Assembly: GCA_002811645.1 (NCBI GenBank)
Contig: PDIP01000003.1
Span: 156,358-220,357 of the forward strand
Length of the DNA: 64,000 nt
Source of the DNA: Corallochytrium limacisporum
Lineage: Eukaryota; Opisthokonta
Reading direction: 5' to 3'
A program made the position numbers and the translations under genes. The notes under the pieces were generated by a model. The model did not search any database, had not been told where the DNA came from, and saw only the letters and a list, made by a program, of their open reading frames with translations. This document shows positions 1 through 10,744 of this stretch, in pieces; within the stretch, counting starts at the first letter, position 1, and every line of letters begins with the position of its first letter.

Positions 1-2043
1 CCCCCTCCCTCCGCCCCAAAAAAGACCGGACGGCAAGTCCTCAAGTGGTACCCAAACAGTTGACAATAGTGACCCATCAGTGTGTAGCCGCAAATCCGCC
101 CAGCAGCATTCCGAGCTGCAAAAAAAAAAAAAAAGAAAATCACCGCGGCTGTGCCCTGCAACGTGTGCGAGTGTTTACCAATGTGTAACCCTGTGACTGT
201 CGCGTGCGCAAAATACGCCAATCCCCCGCCGCTGTTCCTGTCACTTTGTGCACAGATATAGCTGCACAGGTGTTGCTTGCCCCCCCCCCCCCGCGTGCCC
301 GTCCGTCCACACCCAGTCAACTCCTACAAAGCGCAACTGCACTCTGCGAGAGACGCGGAGTCCTTTCCGCCAACCTGCACCGGCGAATCTCGTTCACGAC
401 CGGTGCTCCGCTTGTCTGCGTTCACGGCTGATTTGAAACAGACTGTGGGAGTTCCTTATTTCAATACCAATCCTCTCGGGGTGGGATGTATGTTCAATTG
501 GATTGCTCCGATCTTCACAACCCAAACTGGCCGCTGATTTAGCGACGAGAAAGGATCATTCACACGCATGGTCACCGCTTGTTTCAACCACGGCATCCAC
601 AGAGCTGCAGAAATTCTGATAGATGCCAATACCCCAAAATTACCCCTGACAAAAGGACTTCAGCTGCCCCCATGATGCTCGAGCATCGGATGACGACGCC
701 GATGAATGATCCTGATGGTGCCCGAGCTTGCTTGTATTCGGTCCTGCAAAACGGGTCAGTCATTTCAAGCAAGAAGGCGCAAACAAAAGCTGTGAGCGGT
801 TGGGGAGCAACAGGCTGAACCGTCACCTTTGGATCCTCCACCGAAGATACAGACCTGCACACTGCACTGTGCACTGTGGCACGTCATGCGCTCTGAGCAC
901 GTCTTTGGGGCCCTCTATCAACAACGGAAATCCCTTCCGCCAGAGAGCCGGTGGCCGCAGAGTAGTGGTAGGCACCGCATAGGCACAGACGTGGCTCGGT
1001 CGATCTCCTCTCTCGCTGTCATAGCCAAGTGCACAGGCACCGCCCCCGTGCCGCACCCGCATACTCAGAAGTGATTGTGCGAAAATTCTGTTCATTGTGT
1101 CCAAAGCGAATCGACCAATAACACATCTATCAGATGATGACAATGATCAAACGAAGGCTCGGACTTATGTAACCGGTCACTCAAGCATACCAGAATCGTT
1201 CTACGATCCTCTTTGCGCTTGTATGGCGCTCTTGAAAGTGTGGCTCGAACGTCGTGATCTGTACCATCATCACCCAGCATCCATCACCATCCTACCTTCA
1301 CCACCTATATGGCGCATTACTGTCAGCGTACGCACATGCTTCGAAAAGTTTCGGTACGACAGCAAGCAGAGCGAGATTTCAGTGTTATTAGATGCGCTTT
1401 ATCAAATGATGATGATGTTGGAATCCTCCTTCACTGGAGTCGATTTTGTCAAAGCGACCGACGTAAAAAATTGGGGGGGCGGGGGATGGCTCGTTCGTGG
1501 CGATTCATTATGATGAGGGTAACAGTTTTTTGTTCCCGATGTTTTCGCGAACTTGCGCGGCTGGGCTTCTCCGCGCCCAGTGCGCGCTGGAGATGAGAAT
1601 GCGGCAGAAGGGAAGGTAGTAGGGGATGATGAAACCGGCCAGTGGCGACTCCTGCGGTGCATTGAGTACTGGGTCCAGCGGCGGAATCGCTTGAGGAGTT
1701 GGGCTTGGACGCTCGCTCCAATGGTGGGTGGGTGAGGGGTAAGCCGGGCTATATAGTCACAGTGCGGAAATACGGACCCGGTCTCGTTTTGCCATGGGCA
1801 CAGTTCGTCCGGACCACAGCGGATGTTAATTGTGCAAAGTGGACACGGTGACGCACAATACCCGAGATACAGCAGTGGCACAAGAGCGAATACCTGTGCA
1901 TTCCTTCTGTACTTTGTGCAGTTCTGGACTTGAATATGTAGTAGGTAAGGAAGAAACATATTTATTGAAAGCAAGTAGTTGGTCATACGTGATCAGAAGT
2001 TTAGTGTAGGGAACCTGAACGGATCAGGTGGATAGAACGAACC
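1..2043. other. Spacer without a convincing gene
   Basis: No reading frame here looks like protein. The frames are short, rich in Pro/His/Arg and overlap one another. Visible landmarks are an A15 run at 120-134, a C13 run at 280-292 and a short G-rich stretch near 1470-1486. The last hundred bases before 2044 presumably carry the SARNP promoter. A 194-codon frame on the minus strand (1402-1986) was judged to be chance because it has no domain-like segment and runs through low-complexity DNA. Confidence 0.6.
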
Positions 2044-2619
2044 ATGACGGAATACAGCAAGTACAAAGTCGACGAGCTCCGTGCGCTCCTGTCAGACCGT
2101 GATCTGCCCACTGCTGGGAAGAAAGCAGAGCTCATTGCACGCTTGGAGGAAGCCGACGCAAACGCTGCTTCTACAGAGCCCGAGTCGAAGACGGCACCTG
2201 CTACAGACAAGAAGAAGGCTGCCACACCTGCCAAGTCTCCGGAGAAGACGGCTGCCGCGACCAAAAGCACCCCTGCGAAGACCCCTGGTGGAGCAGCCTC
2301 TGCCACGCTGGGCGGACCTGCAGATGAGAACGCGGACAGTGAGGTTGAACGACTGCGGGCCAGGGCTAAGCGCTTTGGAATGGACGCACTGGGAGACCAG
2401 GAAAAGGCAAGGCTGCGGGCAGCACGGTTCGGTATTGCACCTCCTTCCGCTGAAAAACCGAAGAAAGGAACGCCGGGTAAGGGAGCGCAGACGCCCCAAC
2501 AGAAGAAAGACCCTCTCTCAAATGTGGATCCCGCTACCGCCGAGCGGATGAGGAAGCGCATGGAGCGATTTGGCAGTACAGAGAACTCCCCTGCGCCCAA
2601 GCAGGCCAAGATAAGGTAG
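2044..2619 (+). CDS. SARNP: SAP-domain RNA-binding protein, SARNP/Tho1-like
   Basis: A 191-residue nuclear protein likely to act in mRNA export with the TREX complex, as SARNP/CIP29 and yeast Tho1 do. Residues 1-35 form a SAP domain (Tyr-Lys-Val-Asp-Glu-Leu-Arg, then Leu-Pro-Thr-x-Gly-Lys-Lys-x-Glu-Leu), a helical DNA/RNA-binding motif. Residues 40-95 are a Lys/Ala/Thr/Pro-rich linker. The C-terminal half has the Arg-rich repeats typical of this family: Ala-Lys-Arg-Phe-Gly, Ala-Ala-Arg-Phe-Gly and Met-Glu-Arg-Phe-Gly. These are the segments that contact the DEAD-box helicase UAP56/DDX39 in studied homologues. Length is close to human SARNP (about 210). The start is the first ATG, preceded by ACC. 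The gene converges on the SH2 gene, with 115 bp between the stops. Confidence 0.88.
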   Translation: MTEYSKYKVDELRALLSDRDLPTAGKKAELIARLEEADANAASTEPESKTAPATDKKKAATPAKSPEKTAAATKSTPAKTPGGAASATLGGPADENADSEVERLRARAKRFGMDALGDQEKARLRAARFGIAPPSAEKPKKGTPGKGAQTPQQKKDPLSNVDPATAERMRKRMERFGSTENSPAPKQAKIR

Positions 2620-2734
2620 ATGTGGAAACCTCTGTCCTTCAATTAATTATAAAGGTTGATAACATAAGGAGCCATCGAAATCTGAAGACGCATACGGATA
2701 TATAGTGAAATGATAACAATCTATGATGCTAAAT

Positions 2735-3718
2735 TTATTTGGTACACCCCTCAGTAAGCATTACGGGCCCAAAGGCAGCATCCGTGTACAGAGCATTCAA
2801 TTTGAAAAAGTCTACAAGCTCGTCCAGCGAAGAGAAAGTTGCATGCCCAACCGCGAACTGTCCACCAATACCCTCAATGCGAAAGTGCCGCACCGAACCG
2901 TTGAGGAGCAGAGACAGTGCGTAAGACCCTGGCTGCGTTTCACTCTCGCGGATCAAGAACGTACCATCCCGCGTTTCTCCGACCAACTTTTCCACTGCAT
3001 CTGATCGGCTCATTCCTCGCCTCAGCCAGGGCCGGTTGTCCTTTTTGTTGGTGGCCTGCTCCTGTCTGACTTCCTCGAGGTCGTAGTATGACTCTGAGAT
3101 GATTGCAGAAGGGTCCTGTACCGGGGCTGGTTGTGGGACCGGCACCGTGCCCGTCACGCTCTTCTTGTAGAATGACAAATCAATCGCTGGGATATCCAGA
3201 GCAGCGCGATCACTTGCTCCACCGGATTGCAGGGTTCGCAGGTCTATGGTGGCCTGTGACGCCTCACTATCTGCGCGCCCGGGCATTGGGGGCGCTCCTT
3301 GTCGGCGCTGTGAGTTTTCATTGGACCCAAAAGCACCGCCCGACTCTGCCAATTCTCTAGCGGTCTGTACCCTCCTGATCTCCTCAAGCCACCGGCGGCA
3401 ACTATCTTCACTGTGGCATTCCACGTCGTACACTTGGGCCTCGACTCGGAAGACAAACTTTTTGTTCTTGGGGATGACATCCTGGATCAGTTCGATCGGC
3501 CAATTCTGGATGACAGACCCTTCTTTGCTCACTACTTTCAGACGAGGACCTGCATCATCGCTGTCGACCAGCTTCAATGATAATTTCTTCTTCCTTTCTC
3601 CCGTTGACCGGACCTGTAAGCTGGCAATCGGATCCTCGAGCACCACCACTTCGCCTGGTATGCTTCCGCCGCCATCACCGCTGCCTCGTTCTCCACGAGG
3701 AGAGAACCATTTACTCAT
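2735..3718 (-). CDS. PH-like plus SH2 domain adaptor protein
   Basis: A 327-residue cytoplasmic signalling adaptor with no catalytic domain. Residues about 20-125 look like a PH/PTB-type fold: alternating strands end in a C-terminal helix (CRRWLEEIRRVQ), which is typical of PH domains. A Ser/Gln-rich linker follows. Residues about 229-320 are an SH2 domain. It opens with Trp-Leu-Arg-Arg-Gly-Met-Ser-Arg-Ser-Asp-Ala, carries the FLIRES motif whose Arg binds phosphotyrosine, and includes GSYALSL and a final helix before Tyr-Thr-Asp. The linker Tyr-Tyr-Asp-Leu-Glu-Glu is acidic and could itself be phosphorylated. SH2 proteins of this kind are expected in holozoans with tyrosine kinases. I cannot match it to a named family. 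The domain calls are strong; the PH call is less certain than the SH2 call. Confidence 0.85.
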   Translation of the reverse strand: MSKWFSPRGERGSGDGGGSIPGEVVVLEDPIASLQVRSTGERKKKLSLKLVDSDDAGPRLKVVSKEGSVIQNWPIELIQDVIPKNKKFVFRVEAQVYDVECHSEDSCRRWLEEIRRVQTARELAESGGAFGSNENSQRRQGAPPMPGRADSEASQATIDLRTLQSGGASDRAALDIPAIDLSFYKKSVTGTVPVPQPAPVQDPSAIISESYYDLEEVRQEQATNKKDNRPWLRRGMSRSDAVEKLVGETRDGTFLIRESETQPGSYALSLLLNGSVRHFRIEGIGGQFAVGHATFSSLDELVDFFKLNALYTDAAFGPVMLTEGCTK

Positions 3719-4985
3719 GGTTCCTTCTGTCTATTGAAGTCTCTTCAATTCCTACACTTTGGACTCTGCTAGTTTCTTCGCCAAGTGTTCGAAATATGGT
3801 AGTTGTCCTACTGGCCTTGCAGCAAATAAAACTCACTGAAGTCAGACCATAACTCTTTGTGTGCGTTGGCAGATTTTGTTCTGTACTCTATTCCAATGAC
3901 CACTAAGTCCGTACCTCACAGTGACACAGCCAGGCTCTATTGCTGTCCTAATGTTCGCTATGTAAAGTTTTCTCACTAGGAGATGCCCTCTATTCACAAC
4001 AGAATTGTTCACAATTGTTTTGACTAATACACAAATCGTTCGTATCATGGATGTTGCTTGACCACAACATCTTGTACCTGCTTATCACTTGTAACACACG
4101 TATCACCGCTGCGACCAAGGGAACAAAGACTCCTTCGGCTTCCCACAAACTTTGTGAAAGCTCGGTATATACCGTGACACCACCACCGCTGCATAAGCAT
4201 ATTTTCAATAGGCCACACTGAAGCATATGATACTGATAATGATATACACAGGACCACCAATACCACTGTGTAACAAAACGATGATCACAAAGCAAGCAAC
4301 CCAGAAGGACGCAGCAACCACAGCCCAAGAAATTTTAACTTTCCTGATTTTGGACGGCCCTGCCTGATGCGGTCGAGTTTGACCTGAAGTGCGCGAGAGA
4401 GACACACACCCAAAGAGTGAGTATGAGTATGTGTATGTGCATGTGTATGTCCCGGTGGCATGCTCAACTTGCTGCAACTGGTGGCTCTTGTATCATCTGC
4501 TGCAGTGCTTGGTCCAAATTGAGAAAACTCCGTGGCATATTTTGCTTGCCTGTTTCCTTCTTCTGCCCTTGTTGCGTTGGTGTCTGCGGATCGGGGCGAC
4601 GGGCTCCTTGTTTTCTTTCTTTCTCTGACAACTCAAGGGAAAAAAAAATAGTTCGCCGCCGTGGCGATGCTGCGCTTCGTCCGTTCTTCGCAGAAAATCC
4701 GTCCCCTCCATCCCCCCCCGCCCAACCCCGCTGACTTCTTCGTGCGGGGACCCCCTCCCCCACCACGGAATCGATGGATGGCCGCATCACTGGGTCCGAT
4801 CAAAAACTCTGCGGTGGTCAAAATAGAAAAATAAAAACAGGTCCGGGAAGGGCCGGGTTCCCGCCTTGCTGCCGTGTCATCGGAAAAAAAATGTGGCAGC
4901 AGAGAAGACCGACAGTGGGCAAAATTTTACAGTTGTAGAGAAAATGTCATGGAAAATTGGTTCATGAATTCAGTTCGGGATCGAG

Positions 4986-5036
<51 letters not shown>

Positions 5037-5693
5037 CTCCTCCCGTTGTACCCTGTTTTTCTCCTCCGGTCACATTGTTTTCGTTTTCAGACCTGGTCCG
5101 AATTCAGTAGTGAATATACTGGACATTGGCGCGGTATGTGCCGGGGCTTCCCGTTTCGTTCTCTTCCGTTCTCTATTTTCTTCATTCCGTTGATATCATC
5201 CCCGACCAGACCAACGGAGGTGAGTTAAAAACGGTAGTGAAAGTACCGGACATGCCCCCGCCGTTTGTCGGCGCACCAAAGCAGCCCTCCGGCTCTGGTG
5301 CTCATGCTGTGTGCCTGTACGAATGGGCACAATGCGCCTCCCGGTAGAGGCAGAACTTGCCTTTTTTGAGAAGGGACCGAACGTAAAGGGGACGAGCGAT
5401 GGTGTGGGTCGTTTTTGATGTTGGACATGCAGAGCGCGTCAGTTGAATGTGAGATTGGAGCGATGGAAGAACATGCCGATGATCGCAACAGGATCGCGTG
5501 GAATAAGTGGAACTGCGGAAAGTGGGACTTTGCAAACGCAGAGTATCAGGGACGGAAGTGACCGAGGCAAACAAAGGTAGGCATGGATTGGTAAGACTTG
5601 TAGTTTGGTTCTTTTTTATGATTATTGGTGTCAAAGAAGGATGGCTCCGATGCTTTGTCATGCTCAAACCGCGAAGATTAATGTGAATTTTGA
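3719..5693. other. Spacer, simple repeats, one ambiguous hydrophobic ORF
   Basis: Two kilobases between the SH2 and zinc-finger genes, which run in the same direction. The region holds the CT microsatellite listed separately. It also has a GT-rich patch around 4420-4455 and GC-rich runs near 4710-4760. A minus-strand frame at 4205-4400 encodes a basic segment followed by two hydrophobic stretches; it is discussed as a finding because I cannot support a complete gene. The rest shows nothing coding. Confidence 0.5.
4991..5032. repeat. CT/GA dinucleotide microsatellite
   Basis: About 21 uninterrupted CT units, followed after one G by further CT-rich sequence. It lies in the spacer about 2.15 kb from the zinc-finger start codon at 7187 (downstream of that gene's stop) and is not part of a supported gene. 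Confidence 0.97.
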
Positions 5694-7187
5694 TCATCCC
5701 ATGAAGTTATGAGTGTGATGAGGCGACAGGAACTTGGTCTGGTCCGTTCCGGCTGGTGGAGACGAACTCAGCGCCGGCGACGCAGGGGCGTACGGTGATC
5801 CTGCGGGCGACAAATGGCTGTGTGTGTGGCTGTGTTGCGAACCGTCGGATCCACGACGCTTACCTTTGCGCTTACCCTTGGGTTTGAGAGGCTGGATGCC
5901 GTACAATCGGCGAACTTCCTCATTGATGCGTGCCATAATGTTGGGAATATCCATGGTCGGATGCTTCTTCTCCATGTGTTCCTGCAGACCACGATTCGTA
6001 CAATACCGAGCACCGCATTCAATGACAGGGCATTTATACGGCCTCTTCTTTGCTGCTGCCTTGGTATGTCCATTAATGGCGTGGTAACGCAGTCCATTAG
6101 CTGTTGTGAAATGCCTGCCACAACCCTGGACAGGGCAAATCCAGTTCTTTACACCGTCCCGCTCCTCAATGATGGTCTGGTCCAGAATCATTTTCTCTGT
6201 CAAGTGTTCACCATCGACAATGGGCTCTGCCGGCACAAACTTGGCTCCCTTCTCACCACGTTCCTTTACAGGCTTGCGATTATGGTAGTGATGTGCATTC
6301 GGCGGCAAACTTACGCGCTTGCGACGGCGCCGAACGACAGGCATGCGGGGAACACCAGGTGGTGCTAAGCCACCTCCAAAATTGCCACCGCCACCGCCAC
6401 CGCCACCGCCAAAACCGGGACCAGTAGATCCGGGGACAACCCCACCGCCAAGAGTTCCCAAACCACTAGGAGCGCCCGCGCCAAAGCCAGGCAGTGGCTG
6501 TGCCCGATGCTGCGGTAGGTCGCCCATGGACGCAGTACGTGGCATGTCACCGCCAACACTGAGCAGACCACCAGCAGTGTTCGCTCCCTGGCGCGGCATG
6601 TTCGCTGTGGCAAGATCCATGCCAAATGCACCCATGTCATCGTTAAAGTTGAACGTATCCATACCGTAGGTCCCCAGGTCACCAAAGTCTGAGGCGGCAT
6701 CTTCGCCGTAACTGCTTACGGAATGGCTTTCCGTATCAGCGACTCCATAGGGGCTCAAACTGTTGCTATCCATGAACAGGTTCTTCTGATTCAGATTGTT
6801 GGTAAGGGTCTTCATTTCCTCCGCCAGCAAGGCCTTCTGTGTTTCAGTGATGGAGTCCCTCATGGGTACGTCATTGGTTCCAGTGACACTGACCATGGGG
6901 ACGCCACCACCACTCTTGATGGCACTTGCGGCAGCACCCGGAGGAACATTGGTACCGTTCAACCAAGAGTTAACATTTTCCTTGGTCTGCTGAGGACCAC
7001 CGGGGGCGGCTGGAGGTACACCAGCGGGACCGGGAGCCGGCCCTCCAGACTGCTGCTGCTGGTGGTGGGGCGGCGGCTGCTGCTGCTGCTGCTGCTGCTG
7101 CCCATTGTTGATATTGCCCAGGAATTTATCGAGATCGAAGGACTCTCGCGATGCGCCCGGTTGCTGTTGTTGCTGTGGGGCAGACAT
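5694..7187 (-). CDS. C2H2 zinc-finger protein with Gln- and Gly-rich N-terminus
   Basis: A 497-residue probable transcription regulator. Residues 20-60 are Gln/Pro/His-rich with a poly-Gln tract. Residues 130-200 are acidic with Ser/Asp. About 235-275 is Gly-rich, with an uninterrupted run of glycines. Two adjacent C2H2 fingers lie at about 347-409. The first is Cys-x4-Cys-x12-His-x4-His (Cys-Pro-Val-Gln-Gly-Cys-Gly, then Asn-Gly-Leu-Arg-Tyr-His). The second has Cys-Pro-Val-Ile-Glu-Cys-Gly and ends in Glu-Lys-Lys-His. A very basic Lys/Arg segment, likely a nuclear localisation signal, follows at about 435-450, then a Ser/Pro/His-rich tail. The long inter-finger spacing and the CPVxGCG pattern recall the SFP1/JAZF1 group, but that assignment is tentative. 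The gene has no close partner; its 5' side faces PIGA across 3.5 kb. Confidence 0.82.
   Translation of the reverse strand: MSAPQQQQQPGASRESFDLDKFLGNINNGQQQQQQQQPPPHHQQQQSGGPAPGPAGVPPAAPGGPQQTKENVNSWLNGTNVPPGAAASAIKSGGGVPMVSVTGTNDVPMRDSITETQKALLAEEMKTLTNNLNQKNLFMDSNSLSPYGVADTESHSVSSYGEDAASDFGDLGTYGMDTFNFNDDMGAFGMDLATANMPRQGANTAGGLLSVGGDMPRTASMGDLPQHRAQPLPGFGAGAPSGLGTLGGGVVPGSTGPGFGGGGGGGGGNFGGGLAPPGVPRMPVVRRRRKRVSLPPNAHHYHNRKPVKERGEKGAKFVPAEPIVDGEHLTEKMILDQTIIEERDGVKNWICPVQGCGRHFTTANGLRYHAINGHTKAAAKKRPYKCPVIECGARYCTNRGLQEHMEKKHPTMDIPNIMARINEEVRRLYGIQPLKPKGKRKGKRRGSDGSQHSHTHSHLSPAGSPYAPASPALSSSPPAGTDQTKFLSPHHTHNFMG
7075..7101. repeat. CTG/CAG trinucleotide repeat (poly-Gln coding)
   Basis: A run of CTG on the plus strand, read as CAG on the coding minus strand. 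It encodes part of the poly-Gln tract near the N-terminus of the zinc-finger protein. Length polymorphism between strains would be expected. Confidence 0.9.
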
Positions 7188-8248
7188 TGTATCGCTTTCA
7201 CTTATGAGTCTGTGATTTCAATTTTGAAATTATGAACTTAAAATAGTAAGATGTTTGTGTTCCCGATTCTGTTTTTTCGTATTTTATCTTAGCTGTTATC
7301 TGGCATAACCATGATATGAAAGTCTGTTGTACCGATATCAGAGTAAGGGTCTTCCAAAGCTTCTTTACGAAAAGACTTTTATAATTTATTCAAACCGATT
7401 TGACGTAGGCCCTGCCTAGTGCTCCCGTTTGTGTTTGAAATACCGTCTTTTCGTATACATAATTATTATCAATTGATCCTTTTAATACGACTCCTACCAC
7501 AAAATTGTGAGCCGCTTCCACAGCACTCATTCGCCTTCACCCACACCTCGCAGTCAAAGCCACACACTTGTGACTGCGATTGTCACACATCCAACACTAA
7601 GCAGTGGCTCGGGAAACCAAAGAAGCGGCACCGATTTGTTACAAAAAAAGTCGACCACAAGAAGCCCCCAAGACACGCAAAGGTGACCGGCCCAAAAAAA
7701 TACACGGACACACTCACACCCCCCCCCGGGGGCCTGGGGGTCTTTACTTTCTTCTGCCTGCCGCCTCCCCCTTTCCTCACATACACACACACACACTACG
7801 CCTGCGGGCACCGGGACCCAAAACTTTAAATTCTTAAAAAAAAAAAAGGAAACTGCCAAAACGTCGCGTGTTTCTCTTTCGGGAAGGTGGTCTGCGCTCT
7901 GTCTCTGTCTCTCTCTCTCTAACCCTGCCCACCTGGCCAACCCACCCTTCACACTCTGGCAAAGTCTTCCTTGGCAGTCTCTCACTTCCTTCTTTTGCTT
8001 TTTAGTTTCTCCGGGTGTGTGCAGAGAGAGTGCTGAACACAAAAAAGAAAAAAAAAAGAAACACGGCGGCACAACTCACAACCCGCCCGACCGCCGCGCC
8101 CAAAACGCAGCAACATCTTTGGTCAGGAATGACAAGACACTTTCCAAAGGTTGGGAAGGGGGGGGGGGGCGCGTACATTGGAGGCCGTTCAAGAATGAAA
8201 TGCTTTGGGTACCAAAATGGCACCCTCACTCCTTTTTATTTATGCTTT

Positions 8249-8272
8249 TCTTCTTTCTTTCTTTCTTTCTTT
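8249..8272. repeat. TTTC tetranucleotide repeat
   Basis: About six tandem TTTC units inside a pyrimidine-rich stretch of the spacer. Confidence 0.85.
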
Positions 8273-9786
8273 TTTGTTGGGCCTCTTTGGCCCCGAAACA
8301 CACACACACACACTCACACTCTCTCTCGCTCTTCTTTTTTTTGTGTCGCTCTCCCTGGCTGCTTAAAATGTGTTTGATGCGCGGCCCAGGGACCGCAGTA
8401 GCGTCAGTTGGTCCAAAGTCGGACCCTAAAGCACGACAAAAGGGGGAGAGAGAGAGAGCGACAGGGCGAGCACGTAACTGAAAAACAGGCTGCCCCCGCC
8501 CCGCGGAGGGGGGGGGGGAGGGGGCAGCTATACACCAGAGAATCAGCCGCGAACAAAAAAGACAAAAAAAAAGAAGGAAAAACCGTCCCAGCGTGTGTCT
8601 CTGCTTTGGTGCGGTCCGCTGCGGAAGAGAGGGAAAGAGGTGGTCGGGACCGGGTGAGGCAAAGGAACCAGGCCGTTTCAATACATTTACTATGCGCATC
8701 TTGCTGATCTGCAGAGCGTTCCAGACCATTCCAAGGTCCTCCCCCCAACCAACCAACCAACCCAGGGAATGGTCCCAACCCTTTCGGGCGATCACGGGTT
8801 GTGCAGCAAGACACGCCGCCGTTCGCGAACCTCCCTTCCAACCTTACCACTTGTCTCGGTACATTCATTATATAATTATGGAAACTGAGAGGAAGAAAAG
8901 CCATGCCCAAATCGGGATGTGTCCAGACTTGGTGTCTACTTTTCAATCCCGCCGGCTTTCACATCTGCCGTTGTTTCGTACTTGTCTCAGAGTTTTCTCC
9001 CTATCTCTCACTATGGGCACCAGAACCCTTCTGCAAGCTCCAGCTCTCTCTTACCCAGGTACTTGTGTGGTTCTTTCGGTTTCCCCCTCCCCCTCCCGGG
9101 GGCCGTCCCTCGCACCCCTCCCCCCTCTCCCTTGGCTCCGTCGACTGCACACTTCCTGGGAGGGATCCGCATACTGAGAGTACTGAATTCTTGTCGCCCT
9201 CTGACAGAAGGAAAGACGGGACCAGCAGCCGGCTCAGGCATTGTTCTCTCCCTTGTCCCTACCCCGGCCCCTCTCCATTCCTGGCTCTCAGTGCTTTTTC
9301 TACCACCTTTCACGCACTCTTGGCCGGCTTTGTGTCCCTTTCCCGTTGCCCGCCGGCCTTATTTACGCGCGCACGGAATCTCCACACGGGCGGGGAATGG
9401 TGTGCAGTTGAAATATCCAATACTTTTTATATCAAAATCTTGCAAAATACGATGAATGGATTCCAAAACACGATGAAACTTCTCTTTTCAAAACATAAAG
9501 AATACAGCAGAAGGAATCAGAGAGACGGGCGGGCGGGAAAAAGTTTACCCGCTTCCTTGGCTCTACCAAACCTCCCTCCCCTTCTCTCCCTACCCGTCTT
9601 TCTTTTCTTTTTTTTTGTTTTCTTTCTGTGGCCTTGCCTACTTTTTTTTTCTTTTGAAATTTTCTTGCCGACTAACCGGGAAGTTTGTGTGCGAGAATAG
9701 AACCTCAGAGATTGCGCGGTTGGAGAAGGCGAGGACTAAAGGAAGCATCCCACTCTCTCCCGGGGGCCCACCGCTCCGCGGGTACT

Positions 9787-9850
9787 CCCCCCCCCCCCCC
9801 CCGGCGGCCATTGGCGCAGGTGAGAGAGCACACACACACACACACACACA
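9787..9850. repeat. C16 homopolymer followed by CA repeat
   Basis: A run of 16 C (9787-9802) is followed 26 bp later by about 11 CA units (9829-9850). Both are typical slippage-prone sequences. The exact lengths should be treated with caution because sequencing of such runs is error-prone. Confidence 0.92.
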
Positions 9851-10744
9851 GAGGCCCCGGTTCGCCAGCAACCAAAAGGCAAAAAAGAGAAGGTGGGGGG
9901 AGGGTTGGGTTGAAGTTGGGTTGTTAGACCGGTAGTGGGCGGGCGGGTGAATTTTTGCTTTTGTTCTTGTTCCAAAATATACGTGGCCGCCAGTCCCTGC
10001 ATCACCAGCGCGGGCGCCAGCAAGTCTAATTTGCGGTTAAGACTGTTTCGTATGTGTGTATATTTTGGTTCTGGGGGTATGGACGACGGGTGAGGAAGTG
10101 CCAGGCTTGTGGACCAAAGCGAGAGAGAGCGAGAGCGAGCGAGAGCGAGGGAGAGAGTTAGTGGTAGACTTGCCGCGGGGAAATCGGGTGACCGACGAAC
10201 CCGGTCGCGTATTTTGGAAATAACGTCCAGTGGTAAATAGACAATATATGCATGCGTACGATAAATTACGATTCCCCATTAATTTGCGTTGGCACACTTT
10301 GAGAGATGAGGCGGCACAACTGGGAGAGGGCGGGGGGAGGGAGGGGAGGGAAGGGGAGTAGCCGGAATGACGCCACAACCGCAAAGGATGAGGCCAAAGG
10401 CCCGAAGGGACGCAAGTTGTAAGCGGGAATGTTGGGGGGTGAGGGGAAACAGACCCCCGACGTTAATTATTTAATGAGGTTATCAGTTTATTATGGTTCA
10501 CTCCCCGCTTGATGTCCCCGTGGATGGACGGGCGGGCGCGGGGACGTGTTTAGCCTGTCACAAACTGCACTCTGGGACCAACGGCGTACTTGAGCTGGAC
10601 CAAGTGATGCGCCTACTACAAAGAGAAAAAAACGTAGACGAGTATGTGTAGAGCTGCCGAATGAAAACGTTTCGCTTTGATGATGACTAGGGATATATCG
10701 TGACTCTCCAGACCGTGATCACATAGTGCACGGCCTCCACCGCT

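Larger units (their letters stand above)
7188..10744. other. 3.5-kb low-complexity divergent spacer
   Basis: This is the longest gene-free stretch in the window, between the divergent zinc-finger and PIGA genes. It contains A/T-rich DNA next to the zinc-finger start (7200-7500). Homopolymer runs follow: C9 at 7719-7727, a G run at about 8158-8169, a G-rich run near 8510-8520 and C16 at 9787-9802. There is also a TTTC repeat (about 8249-8272), CA repeats (8297-8313 and 9829-9850) and a CCAA repeat (about 8741-8762). Long C+T-rich stretches sit around 8950-9350. Reading frames up to 265 codons exist but translate to Pro/Ser/Phe/Leu-rich low-complexity sequence and overlap in several frames. It may hold promoters and perhaps non-coding transcripts; none can be delimited from the sequence. 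Confidence 0.6.

Noticed and set aside
1402-1986. 194-codon minus frame in the left flank
   Set aside because: Irregular composition and no domain-like segment; likely chance.
2001-2642. 213-codon minus frame opposite SARNP
   Set aside because: Antisense shadow of a Lys/Ala-rich gene; Ser/Phe/Leu-rich with no domain.
8903-9700. 265-codon plus frame in the large spacer
   Set aside because: Low-complexity Pro/Leu/Ser/Phe translation of C+T-rich DNA, with other frames open over the same stretch.
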